Positions 20,845 through 29,398 of a DNA stretch of 64,000 nucleotides are shown here, one piece after another. Both the position numbers and the translations under genes were made by a program. The DNA is taken from contig NZ_FMIB01000002.1 of assembly GCF_900091475.1 (NCBI RefSeq), forward strand, positions 2,046,001-2,110,000, in the 5' to 3' direction. Positions within the stretch are counted from its first letter, which is position 1; each line of letters starts with the position of its first letter. The stretch comes from Micromonospora chersina (GTDB taxonomy: Bacteria > Actinomycetota > Actinomycetes > Mycobacteriales > Micromonosporaceae). A model generated the notes under the pieces. The model was not told where the DNA came from. It saw only the letters and a list, made by a program, of their open reading frames with translations, and did not search any database.

Positions 20845-21993
20845 ATGAGCCAGATGATCCACCTGTCCGCGCCCGATGTGGGGCCGCTGGAGGAGGCGTA
20901 CCTGATCGCCGCGCTGCGCTCGGGCTGGGTCGCGCCGGTCGGGCCGGACCTGGAGGCGTTCGAGCGCGAGATCGCGGCGCGGGTCGGCACCCGGGGCGCG
21001 GTCGGGGTCAGCTCCGGCACGGCGGGGCTGCACCTGGCCCTGCTCGGGGTCGGCGTGCGGCCGGGGGACGTCGTCGTGGTCTCGACGCTGACCTTCGTGG
21101 CGACCGCCAACGCGGTCCGGTACACCGGCGCGCGCCCGGTCTTCGTGGACTGCGACCCGCAGACCGGCAACCTCGACGTGCCGCTCACCGCCGACCTGCT
21201 CCGCCACCTGCGGGCACGCGGCGAGCGGGTCGGCGCGGTCGTCCCGGTCGACCTGTTCGGAGCCTGCGTCGACTACACCGCGCTGGAGCCGGTGTGCGCC
21301 GAGGCCGGGGTGCCGATCGTGGAGGACGCGGCCGAGGCGCTGGGCGCCACGCACGCCGGACGCGGCGCCGGCTCGTTCGGCCAGGTCGGTGTGCTCTCGT
21401 TCAACGGCAACAAGGTCATCACGACCTCGGGCGGCGGGATGATCGTCTCCGACGACACCGCGCTGCTCGCCCGGGCCCGCCACCTGTCCACCCAGGCCCG
21501 GGAGCAGGCCCGGCACTACGAGCACCGGGAGACCGGCTACAACTACCGGCTGAGCAACCTGCTGGCCGCGCTGGGCCGCGCGCAGTTGCGCCGCCTCGAC
21601 GGGATGATCGGCCGCCGGCGGCAGCTCCGCGACCGGTACGCCAAGCTCTTCGCCCCGGTGCCCGGGGTCACACTGATCGGCGCCGACGACGCGGCAGCCA
21701 ACTGCTGGCTGACCAGCCTCGTGGTCGACCCCGAGCGCTCCGGCTGGCAGGCGCGGGAACTCGCCGACCACCTCGCCGAGCGGGGTGTCGAGACCCGTCC
21801 GGTGTGGAAGCCGATGCACCTCCAGCCGGCGTACGCCGACGCGGAGAGCTGCCTCACCGGCGCCGCGGACCGCCTGTTCGCCCACGGGCTGACGCTGCCC
21901 AGCGGAAGCGCGCTCACCGAGCCCCAGATCGGCGTCGTCCTGGGCGCGATCGACGAGTTCCTGGCCGACCGCACCGGGTCGGCCGCCCGCTGA
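20845..21993 (+). CDS. EpsN/PglE-type DegT family sugar aminotransferase
   Basis: A 382-residue PLP-dependent aminotransferase that puts an amino group on a UDP-4-keto-6-deoxy sugar, using glutamate as likely donor. Lys190 in SFNGNKVITTSGGG should form the PLP Schiff base, and EDAAEALGA supplies the PLP-ring Asp. The segment STQAREQARHYEH and then GYNYRLSNLLAALG strongly resembles B. subtilis EpsN and Campylobacter PglE, which make the 4-amino precursor of bacillosamine. The matching acetyltransferase and initiating transferase are at 14350 and 13709. The ATG follows GGGGG nine bases upstream and an inverted repeat. No 4,6-dehydratase of the long PglF/EpsC type is in the window. Confidence 0.9.
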   Translation: MSQMIHLSAPDVGPLEEAYLIAALRSGWVAPVGPDLEAFEREIAARVGTRGAVGVSSGTAGLHLALLGVGVRPGDVVVVSTLTFVATANAVRYTGARPVFVDCDPQTGNLDVPLTADLLRHLRARGERVGAVVPVDLFGACVDYTALEPVCAEAGVPIVEDAAEALGATHAGRGAGSFGQVGVLSFNGNKVITTSGGGMIVSDDTALLARARHLSTQAREQARHYEHRETGYNYRLSNLLAALGRAQLRRLDGMIGRRRQLRDRYAKLFAPVPGVTLIGADDAAANCWLTSLVVDPERSGWQARELADHLAERGVETRPVWKPMHLQPAYADAESCLTGAADRLFAHGLTLPSGSALTEPQIGVVLGAIDEFLADRTGSAAR

Positions 21994-22041
21994 CGCCAGG
22001 TGCCCCGCCGCGGATGCCGCAGCGCGACACCGGCGGAACGG

Positions 22042-23277
22042 TCAGCGGCGTGCCCCCGCGGCGGCCTTGGTGAGGATGTCCTCGAACTGGTCCACGCCCA
22101 CCGACAGCGACATCCGGTCGAGGTAGACCTGCCGGGCCCGCGCCCCCAGCTCCGCCCGGGCCGCCGGCGCCAGCGCCGCCGCGTCGGCGAACCGCTCGGC
22201 GAGCGCCCGCGGGTCCTCCGGGGCGGCCACCAGACCGACCCGGGCCGAGCCGATGAGCGCGGCCGCGTCGCCGCCCACGGAGCCGATCACCGGCACCCCG
22301 CAGGCCAGCGCGGCCTGGAGCTTGGACGGGATGGTGCCGGCGAGCGCCGGCAGGTCGCGCAGGCAGACGAGCTGCCAGTCGGCGGCGGCGTAGAGGTCCG
22401 CCATCCGGTCGGCGGGCTGACGGCCGACGAAGCGTACGTTGTCGGCACCCAGCCCGGCGGCGAGCCGGCGGGCGGTGTCCTCGTCGGCGCCGGAACCGAC
22501 GAGGACCAGGTCCATCCGGTCCCGCACCAGCGCGGCGGCCCGGATGGCCGTGTCGATGCCCTGGAGCAGGCCGAGGTTGCCGGCGAACATCACGGTGCAC
22601 CGCCCCCGGTGCCCGATCGCCGCGCGCGCCTCCGCCGACGCCGGCACCGGCCGGAACAGCACGTCGTCGGTCCAGTTCCAGACCACCCGTACCCGGTCGG
22701 GGTCGGCGCCCTGCCGTACCACCAGGTCGGCCATGGTCGGCGAGATCACCACGACGGCGCCGGCCACCCGGTACGCGGCGCGCATGAGCCGGGTCAGGCC
22801 ACCGGCGAACGCGCGGCTGGCCCAGCCCGTCGGCGCCATACCCGAGTGGAGCACCGACTCGGGCCAGAGGTCCTGCACGTGCAGCACGACCGGGGTGCGC
22901 CGGGCCAGCCGGTGCAGGGCGGCCGCGGCGACGGTGGTGGGCGGCGGGTGGTAGACGTAGGTCACGTCGACGTCGCGCAGGGCGCTCACCCCGGCGAGGG
23001 TGCTTGTCGCCGCGAAGGAGGCGAAGCTGAGCACCCGCCGCGCGGCGGAGGTGTCGTGGCTGGGGTAGGACGGCACCCGCCGGACCCGCACCGCGCCCTG
23101 CTCCTCGCGGTGCCGCCACCGCTGCCGCCACCCCGGATAGGTGCGGCCGTGCGGATAACTGGGGAACGCGGTGAGGACCCGGACGTCGTGCCCCCGCTCG
23201 GCGAGTCCCTGGGCCAGATTTCCGGGGATGAACACGCCCTCCGGCGGATACCACTGGCTGACCAGCCCGATCCTCAC
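22042..23277 (-). CDS. GT4 glycosyltransferase, WbuB-like (probable N-acetyl-L-fucosamine transferase)
   Basis: A 411-residue GT-B family 4 glycosyltransferase. The N-terminal acceptor domain starts RIGLVSQWYPPEG and includes HVQDLWPES, a hallmark of the WbuB/CapL-like group. The nucleotide-sugar domain contains FAGNLGLLQGIDTAI, GSGADE and SKLQAALACGVPVIG. WbuB homologues transfer N-acetyl-L-fucosamine, and this gene directly follows capE and capF, whose pathway makes UDP-L-FucNAc. That donor is therefore the best inference. The GTG start overlaps the capF stop by four bases. It is the last gene of the minus-strand operon and converges on the EpsN-like gene. Confidence 0.88.
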   Translation of the reverse strand: MRIGLVSQWYPPEGVFIPGNLAQGLAERGHDVRVLTAFPSYPHGRTYPGWRQRWRHREEQGAVRVRRVPSYPSHDTSAARRVLSFASFAATSTLAGVSALRDVDVTYVYHPPPTTVAAAALHRLARRTPVVLHVQDLWPESVLHSGMAPTGWASRAFAGGLTRLMRAAYRVAGAVVVISPTMADLVVRQGADPDRVRVVWNWTDDVLFRPVPASAEARAAIGHRGRCTVMFAGNLGLLQGIDTAIRAAALVRDRMDLVLVGSGADEDTARRLAAGLGADNVRFVGRQPADRMADLYAAADWQLVCLRDLPALAGTIPSKLQAALACGVPVIGSVGGDAAALIGSARVGLVAAPEDPRALAERFADAAALAPAARAELGARARQVYLDRMSLSVGVDQFEDILTKAAAGARR

Positions 23278-24398
23278 GCCGGCACCGCCACCCGGGGCGC
23301 CGGCTCCACCGGTTCGGCCCAGGTGTCCGGCCGGGCCGGGTCGAACAGATCGTTGGTCCAGAACAGCGTGACCAGCTCGTCCGGGCCGGTGTTGACGATC
23401 TTGTGGACCCACATGGTCGGCATGTCGACGAGCACCGGATCGTCCCCGGACACCGCGAACCGCAGCACCTCGCCGTCGCCGACCCGGCGCAGGCAGATGT
23501 CGGCGGTGCCCCGCAGCACGACGAACCGTTCCACCTTAACCAGGTGGAAGTGCTCGCCCCGGGTGACGCCCGGCACGGTCGTCGAGCAGAAGGTCTGCCC
23601 CGCTCCCCCGTGCGCCCGGACCGCCTCGACCAACTCGCCCCGGGCGTCGGCCCGCCGGGTCAGCGGCATCGGGTAGTGCGCCGGGAAGCAGTGCGAGCGG
23701 TAGGTGTTGAACAGCCGGACGTGGTGCCGGTCGGACAGCGCCGGGATGTCCCCGACCCGGTAGCCGGCGGCCATCGTGGTGAGCCGCCCGGCGAGTTCCC
23801 GGACGCCGATCCGCAGCGCGGGCAGCGCCGGGTCCCACGAGCCGCCGGCCGGGACGCCGGCGAGCCGCGCCGCCGCGTCCGTGACGTGCACCAGGTCGAG
23901 CTGCCGGTCCTGGTGGACCTCCGGCCGGCCGCCCTCGGCGAGGACCCGGCAGAAGGTGGCGACCACGGAGTTGTAAAACGGGCGGCCGTGCTCCCCGTAG
24001 AGGTGGGGCAGCGGCACGTCGTCGAGGGGCAGGCCGGCGTCCGCCAGCACGGCCGCCGCGGCGGCCTTGCCGTCGCCGTACGGGGTGCCGTTGCCCGCCT
24101 GCACCGAGTTGGCGTAGACCACCCCGCCGGGCGGGACGGGCGCGGCGCGCAGCCCCTCGGCCAGCGCGACCGCCAGCCGGACGTTGCCGGCCGCCACCTC
24201 GGTCGGGTCCTCGGCGCGGTTCACCCCGGCCAGGTGCAGCACCCGGTCGACCCCGCTCACCCTGGCGGCGACCCGTGCCGGGTCGGCCAGGTCGGCCCGG
24301 GTGAGGACCACCGGCTCCGGCCAACCCAGGGCGCGCAGCAGCACCCGGACGTGCCAGCCGAGGAAGCCGCCGCCACCGGTGAGGGCCAGCCTCAGCAT
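23274..24398 (-). CDS. capF: CapF-type bifunctional SDR-cupin enzyme of UDP-L-FucNAc synthesis
   Basis: A 374-residue two-domain enzyme. The N-terminal SDR reductase domain has TGGGGFLG at 7-14 and the YGDGK pair Tyr107/Lys111. The C-terminal cupin domain from about 255 has metal ligands in GEHFH (His283, His285) and Glu290. In CapF/WbjC/FnlB the cupin epimerises C3 of the 4-keto sugar made by CapE, and the SDR reduces it with NADPH to UDP-N-acetyl-L-talosamine. Length and domain order match the family. It overlaps capE upstream by seven bases and the GT4 gene downstream by four. Confidence 0.93.
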   Translation of the reverse strand: MLRLALTGGGGFLGWHVRVLLRALGWPEPVVLTRADLADPARVAARVSGVDRVLHLAGVNRAEDPTEVAAGNVRLAVALAEGLRAAPVPPGGVVYANSVQAGNGTPYGDGKAAAAAVLADAGLPLDDVPLPHLYGEHGRPFYNSVVATFCRVLAEGGRPEVHQDRQLDLVHVTDAAARLAGVPAGGSWDPALPALRIGVRELAGRLTTMAAGYRVGDIPALSDRHHVRLFNTYRSHCFPAHYPMPLTRRADARGELVEAVRAHGGAGQTFCSTTVPGVTRGEHFHLVKVERFVVLRGTADICLRRVGDGEVLRFAVSGDDPVLVDMPTMWVHKIVNTGPDELVTLFWTNDLFDPARPDTWAEPVEPAPRVAVPA

Positions 24399-25432
24399 GC
24401 CAGCGCCGGATCCCGCAGCGCGAGTTCCGCGCGCACCTCCGGCAGCGTGCGCAGCAGGTCCATGATCTGGGGTACGCCGAGCCGGGGCGCGTTGGCGGAG
24501 TTGAAGTCCTCGACCGGGCCGGCGCCGATCTCCCCCTCGGAGACGTAGAGGGCGTAGTTGAGGTCGCGGGCGTCGACAGGCACGCGGAAGAAGTCGCCGA
24601 AGTCCTCCGCCTGGATCAGCTCCTCGCGGGTGGCCAGCGTCTCGTCCGGCTTCTCGCCGTGCCGCAGGCCGATCAGGTCGAGCTTGACCGGCACGTCGAA
24701 GAGGCGGCAGACCGCCTCGGCCAGGTCGCCGATGGTGCAGGCGGCCGCCTTGCGGATGAAGATGTCGCCGGCCTGCGCGTGCTGGAACGCGTGCTCGACG
24801 AGATCGACCGACTCCTCCAGGGACATCAGGAAGCGCGTCATCTGCGGGTCGGTGACGGTCGGCGCGCGACCGGCCTTGATCTGCTCGATGAACAGCGGGA
24901 TGACCGAGCCGCGCGAGTACATGACGTTGCCGTAGCGGACGCAGCTCACCGTGGTCGGGCTGTCCGGGTGGTTGCGGGCGTGGGCCTGCGCCACCTTCTC
25001 CATGAGGGCCTTGCTCATGCCCATGGCGTTGACCGGGTATACGGCCTTGTCGGTGCTGAGCAGCACCACGTTGCTCACCCCGTTGGACTCGGCGGCCTCG
25101 ACCACGTTCGCGCTGCCCAGCACGTTGGTCCGGATGGCCTCCAGGGGGAAGAACTCGCAGGAGGGCACCTGCTTGAGCGCGGCGGCGTGGAAGACGTAGT
25201 CGACGTCCCGGCAGGCCCGCGCCACCGAGTCGAGGTCGCGTACGTCGCCGACGTAGTAGCGCACCCGGCTCTCGCCCACGGTCTGCCGCATGGCGTCCTG
25301 CTTCGCCTCGTCGCGGCTCAGCACGCGTACCTCGCCGACGTCGTGCGTGAGCAGGCGCCGCACCATCGTCTGACCGAAGGAGCCGGTGCCACCGGTGATC
25401 AACACCCGGCACCCGGCAGGAAGGACAGTCAC
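24392..25432 (-). CDS. capE: CapE-type UDP-GlcNAc 4,6-dehydratase/5-epimerase
   Basis: A 346-residue soluble inverting dehydratase that converts UDP-GlcNAc to the L-arabino 4-keto-6-deoxy sugar. The NADP motif GGTGSFGQ lies at 14-21. The usual SDR Tyr is replaced by Met in MGMSK (Met137, Lys141), as in CapE/FlaA1. STDKAVYPVNAMG and GLRHGEKPDE are typical of the group. The GTG at 25432 has GGAG six bases upstream. It is the first gene after a 107-base gap downstream of the GT gene at 25540 and is coupled to capF by a seven-base overlap. Its product could also feed the EpsN-like aminotransferase (speculative). Confidence 0.93.
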   Translation of the reverse strand: MTVLPAGCRVLITGGTGSFGQTMVRRLLTHDVGEVRVLSRDEAKQDAMRQTVGESRVRYYVGDVRDLDSVARACRDVDYVFHAAALKQVPSCEFFPLEAIRTNVLGSANVVEAAESNGVSNVVLLSTDKAVYPVNAMGMSKALMEKVAQAHARNHPDSPTTVSCVRYGNVMYSRGSVIPLFIEQIKAGRAPTVTDPQMTRFLMSLEESVDLVEHAFQHAQAGDIFIRKAAACTIGDLAEAVCRLFDVPVKLDLIGLRHGEKPDETLATREELIQAEDFGDFFRVPVDARDLNYALYVSEGEIGAGPVEDFNSANAPRLGVPQIMDLLRTLPEVRAELALRDPALAC

Positions 25433-25539
25433 AGAAACTCCGCTCCTCGTTACTCGGCCGCGACCTTGACGTACTGACAGGCCAACGAGGCGGGACCGGA
25501 CGAAGAAACGGAAACAGGCATAAACCAGACGAAAGTCCC

Positions 25540-26745
25540 TCAGCGCACGGTCTGGCTGACCAGCGTCCGGAGCCGGGGCGCACAGGTCCGCTCCCAGGAC
25601 AGCTCCGCCCGCGCCGCCGCCGCGTGCCGGTCCGCCGCCACGCACACCTGGTCGGCGTCGTCCAGCAATCGCCGCACGCCCTGCGCGAAGGCCGCCGGCC
25701 GGCGGGGGTCGGCGAGCACGCCGACCATGGAGCGGGTCACGAAGCGCCGGGTCGCCGGGAGGTCCGAGGCCACCACGGCCAACCCGACCGTGGCGTACTC
25801 GTAGAGCTTGGTGCTGACGCAGAGGGCCGCCTGACCGACGTCCTGCAACGCCGACACGCCGATCCCGCAGCTCGCCAGGAGCCGGCCGACCTCGTGCGGC
25901 GGCATCGGGTCGAGCAGGACGAGGTTCGCCGGCGTGCCGTGCCGGCGCAGCAGTTCCTCGAAGGCGTGCCGGGCCGCCGCCGAGGGGAACCGGCGCACCA
26001 CGAGGAACTCCACCTCCGGCGCGACCCGCGCCAGCTCGTGGGCCAGGCCGACGATGACCTCGGCGCCGAACATCGAGGTGAGGGTGCCGGTGTGCACCAC
26101 CCGGCGCAGCAGCTCCGGGACGAGCGGCCGGGGCGCGTCGCCGAGCAGCGCGTCCGCCGGGTAGTTCGGGGTGACCGAGGTGGGGATGCCCCAGCCACGG
26201 AAGCGGTCACCGAGCTCCTCGGTGGCGACGTTGGCGCCGGCCAGCACCGAGGCGTACCGGCGTTCCACACCGGTGATCATGTGGTGGGCGGGCCGACGCA
26301 GCAGCCGCGGGCCCGGCAACCGCTCCGAGTAGTACTCGGGGTAGTACTCGTGGACGTCGTAGAGCACCGGCCGGCCGGTCCGGCGGGCCCAACGGCGTGC
26401 CTGCGGCAGCAGGTAGAAGTCGTGGATGTGCCAGCCGTCGGGATCCGCCCGGCGGGCCAGCTCCGCGACCCGGGGCACCAGCCGGAGCCGCTCCCGGAAC
26501 GACGTCGGCGCGGGAAGCCGGGTCTCCCGGACCCGGTCGTGGGGCCGCGACTCCCCCGGCTCCCCACCGAGCCAGATGAAGTGGACGTCGAACCCCGCGT
26601 CGAGCACCGACTGCGCACACCGCAGGATCCGCTGGTCGCCCACCGGGTGGACGGTCGGCACGCAGACGGTGCGCCGCAACGCGGGCACTGTCGGCGCGCG
26701 GAGCTGCCACCGGTCTGTGCTGATCTGGCCGTTCGGCACGTCCAT
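25540..26745 (-). CDS. GT4-like glycosyltransferase
   Basis: A 401-residue GT-B fold protein. The N-terminal part contains VCVPTVHPVGDQRILRCAQS and HIHDFYLLPQARR. The C-terminal domain contains VVHTGTLTSMFGAEVIVGL and STKLYEYATVGLAVVASDLPA, the latter being the nucleotide-sugar-binding region of family 4. Donor and acceptor are unknown. The ATG at 26745 is preferred because GGGAGA lies five bases upstream; an in-frame GTG at 26778 overlaps the preceding gene's stop (GTGA) but has no ribosome site. It is the fourth gene in the wzy-wzx-GT-GT set and is followed by a 107-base gap before capE. Confidence 0.82.
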   Translation of the reverse strand: MDVPNGQISTDRWQLRAPTVPALRRTVCVPTVHPVGDQRILRCAQSVLDAGFDVHFIWLGGEPGESRPHDRVRETRLPAPTSFRERLRLVPRVAELARRADPDGWHIHDFYLLPQARRWARRTGRPVLYDVHEYYPEYYSERLPGPRLLRRPAHHMITGVERRYASVLAGANVATEELGDRFRGWGIPTSVTPNYPADALLGDAPRPLVPELLRRVVHTGTLTSMFGAEVIVGLAHELARVAPEVEFLVVRRFPSAAARHAFEELLRRHGTPANLVLLDPMPPHEVGRLLASCGIGVSALQDVGQAALCVSTKLYEYATVGLAVVASDLPATRRFVTRSMVGVLADPRRPAAFAQGVRRLLDDADQVCVAADRHAAAARAELSWERTCAPRLRTLVSQTVR

Positions 26746-26774
26746 GTGTCTCCCTGCTTCGTCGAGGCCCGTGG

Positions 26775-27899
26775 TCACGGGGTGGCGGTCGATCCGTCCA
26801 GGAACGGACGCAGGACCTCGGCCGCCGCGGTTCCGTCATGCCACCGGGCGACGAACGCGGGACCGGCCGCCGCCGTGCCCGCGTAGGCCGCCGGGTCGGC
26901 GAGAATCTCCTCCAGCACGGCCGCGAACCGGTGCGGTGGCGCGTCCACGATCGGTGGCTGCTCCGGCATGAGCGCCCGGGTGGGCGCGTCGACGTAGCCG
27001 ACGACGAGGCGCGCGGCGGCCATGGCCTCGACGGCGGCCACGCCGTAGCTGCCCGTGAGGATCTGGTCGACCACGATGTCGGCGCCGGCCACCAGGTCGG
27101 GCATGGCGGCGTGCGCGACCGTCTCCGGGGCCAGGTAGCGGATCCGGCCACGGGCGGCGAGGTCCCGCAGGACGGGGTCGATGACCCGCGTGCCCTTGAT
27201 CGGCGGGACGGTACGACTGGGCCGGTGCAGCACCGTCGGGGGTCGGGCCGCCAGGGCCGGGCGCGGCGTCCACCAGTCGGCGGCCGCGACGGACACCGGC
27301 AGCCAGGACGCCCACGGCGCGTCGAGGAGCAGGTCGGGTGTGCTGACGAACAGGGGGACGCCGAGGTCGGCGGCGATCGTCCGATGCCGACGGGAGAGCC
27401 CACGGGCGAGGTCCACCCACTCCCGGGGGGCGGTGGCGTAGTACGAGAACGGGTTCCGCTGGATGTGGGCGTCCGGGTCGCGGAGGTCGGTGCCGTGCGC
27501 GATCAGCGCCACCCGCAGACCCTGGCCGGCCAGCAGCGGGACGTCCCCGCCGAGATCCGACCTGCCCACCCGGCCGTACACCGGCAGGAAACCGTCCACC
27601 GCGATGTGGGTGGCGTCCCGCAGGACGCGCCGCATCCGCCAGCTTCGCCCCCACGGCGTGCTCAGGCGCGGATGCGGCAGCCGGTGGTCGGCGTGGAACG
27701 ACAGTCGGCGGCCGGGCCGCAGCCGGGGACGCTGTTCCACCGCGAACGATACGGCCGACCCGCCCAGGCGGCGTTCCACCGCGCGCGCCCACTGGTGCGC
27801 CTGTCCGGCGTAGTTCGCGGGCCCGACGGCCAGCCGCCACCGCGTGGTGAGGTCCGCCGTGCCGCCCGGCTGTTCCCGCCGGCGGCTGGACAGGCTCAC
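26775..27899 (-). CDS. Glycosyltransferase-like protein of the polysaccharide locus
   Basis: A 374-residue protein with weak GT-B character. The N-terminus reads RWRLAVGPANYAGQAHQWARAVERR. Later segments are VALIAHGTDLRDPDAH, LVAGADIVVDQILTGSYGVAAVEAMAAARLVVGYVD, the last resembling the C-terminal nucleotide-sugar site of retaining glycosyltransferases. I cannot place it in a named family. The GTG start overlaps the upstream flippase stop by GTGA and the downstream GT is close or overlapping, so it belongs to the same operon and probably adds one sugar of the repeat unit (inferred). Confidence 0.78.
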   Translation of the reverse strand: MSLSSRRREQPGGTADLTTRWRLAVGPANYAGQAHQWARAVERRLGGSAVSFAVEQRPRLRPGRRLSFHADHRLPHPRLSTPWGRSWRMRRVLRDATHIAVDGFLPVYGRVGRSDLGGDVPLLAGQGLRVALIAHGTDLRDPDAHIQRNPFSYYATAPREWVDLARGLSRRHRTIAADLGVPLFVSTPDLLLDAPWASWLPVSVAAADWWTPRPALAARPPTVLHRPSRTVPPIKGTRVIDPVLRDLAARGRIRYLAPETVAHAAMPDLVAGADIVVDQILTGSYGVAAVEAMAAARLVVGYVDAPTRALMPEQPPIVDAPPHRFAAVLEEILADPAAYAGTAAAGPAFVARWHDGTAAAEVLRPFLDGSTATP

Positions 27900-29398
27900 C
27901 GGTGGGCTCCCGACGGGACGGGCGTGCCGGCACCGTCGCCCGCCGGCACCGAGGGCTTCGGCGTGCCCTCGGGGCCGCCCGGCCGGTTCCGGTGGAGCCA
28001 GCGGACGGCGAAGCCGAGCAGGACCGCGGTCAACGCGACCGCCAACGCCGTGGCGACGGGTTGCGGGAGGTGCCCCCGGGCGGCCAGGAGGACCGGGTAG
28101 GCGGCACCGACCAGCAGCAGGTAGCCCCGGACGGAGCCGGCCCAGCCACGCAGGCTCGAACCGGCCAGGCGCAGCGACCAGCCCACGTACCCGACGCTGA
28201 TCGCGAGGCCGCTCAGGGAGTACGCGCCGATGCCGACCGTGGCGGAGCCGACGAGGAGCCCGGACGCGAGCGAGCCCAGCCGGAGCGCGGTCTCCAGGCC
28301 CGACAGCAGCAGCAGGCTGCGGAGCCGGTCCTTGACCGTCATCAGCGTGCTGAGCGGCGATGACACGAAGGAGGCGGCGAGCCAGGGCGCGAGGAGGGCC
28401 GAGATGGACCCGGCGGTCCGCCACTGGGCGCCGAAGGCGAGCACGTACAGCTCCGGGCCCAGCAGGAGGACGAAGCCGAACGTCGGCACGGACAGGAACA
28501 CGAGCCCTGTGGTGACCCGCTCCACGGCGAGGCGGACATCGCCGCCGTCCCGCTCCAGCGCGGCGATTTTGGGAAAGAAGACGCTGCCGACCGCCTGCCC
28601 GATCAGTGCGGCCGGCAGGGTCAGCAGGCGGGTCGCGAACGCGAAGAGCCCGGAGACCGTCACGCCGTAGCAGACCGCCACCACCGGTGCGATGGCGCCG
28701 ACGCTGATCATGTTCAGCAGCGCCGGCGGGCTCGTCAGCAGGGCGAAGCGCCGCCACTTCACTGTCGTCGACCACCACTGGGCGGCGGAGCGGACGCCGA
28801 GGACGCCCGAGCGGCGCAGCAGCGCCACCGAGTAGCAGACACGTCCGGCGACGTAGCCCCCCGTGAGGCCCGTCGCGCCCAGTGGCGCGGCCACGAGCTG
28901 CCCGACGCCCTGCACGGCGGCGCCCAGCACCGTCGCTCCGCTCACCGCCGCGAACCGCTCGCGGCGGCTCTGGAGCATCCGGGCGGCCGCCGACGTGCCG
29001 AGTGCCGCCACCATGGCGGGCACCAGCAACACGCCCGCCCCGGCGCCGAACGCGGACCACCGGCGGCCGCTCACCACCAGGCAGGTCACGAGGATCGCCA
29101 GCATGGCGACGGCGACCAGCACCGCGGCGACGACGGCGGTGGCCGTGAGGACGACGGCTTCCCGGTCGTCCTCGGCAAGCGGAATCGCCATCTCCAGGCG
29201 CAGCGTGGCCGCCGTCGCGACGATCAGGGCGAGCGAGAGCGCGATCGAGAACTCGCCGAACTCCCGCGGCGCGTAGAGGCGGGCCAGGAACACGGAGGTC
29301 AGCATCGCGATGCCCTGGGCCAGGGCGGTGCTGATCGCGAGATGGGACACGTGCCGGTAGAAGGGAGACGCCCCGGGACCGGAGTGGCGCCGCGGCAC
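27896..29398 (-). CDS. Wzx-type oligosaccharide flippase
   Basis: A 500-residue polytopic membrane protein of the MOP/polysaccharide transport superfamily with roughly 12-14 hydrophobic segments. The N-terminus HLAISTALAQGIAMLTSVFLARLYAPREFGEF is typical of Wzx-like flippases, which move lipid-linked repeat units across the membrane. The C-terminal 30 residues are Pro/Gly-rich and soluble. Its GTG start shares one base with the stop of the upstream polymerase gene, behind AGGAGG, so translation is coupled. In context it exports the repeat unit built by the neighbouring glycosyltransferases. Confidence 0.9.
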   Translation of the reverse strand: MPRRHSGPGASPFYRHVSHLAISTALAQGIAMLTSVFLARLYAPREFGEFSIALSLALIVATAATLRLEMAIPLAEDDREAVVLTATAVVAAVLVAVAMLAILVTCLVVSGRRWSAFGAGAGVLLVPAMVAALGTSAAARMLQSRRERFAAVSGATVLGAAVQGVGQLVAAPLGATGLTGGYVAGRVCYSVALLRRSGVLGVRSAAQWWSTTVKWRRFALLTSPPALLNMISVGAIAPVVAVCYGVTVSGLFAFATRLLTLPAALIGQAVGSVFFPKIAALERDGGDVRLAVERVTTGLVFLSVPTFGFVLLLGPELYVLAFGAQWRTAGSISALLAPWLAASFVSSPLSTLMTVKDRLRSLLLLSGLETALRLGSLASGLLVGSATVGIGAYSLSGLAISVGYVGWSLRLAGSSLRGWAGSVRGYLLLVGAAYPVLLAARGHLPQPVATALAVALTAVLLGFAVRWLHRNRPGGPEGTPKPSVPAGDGAGTPVPSGAHR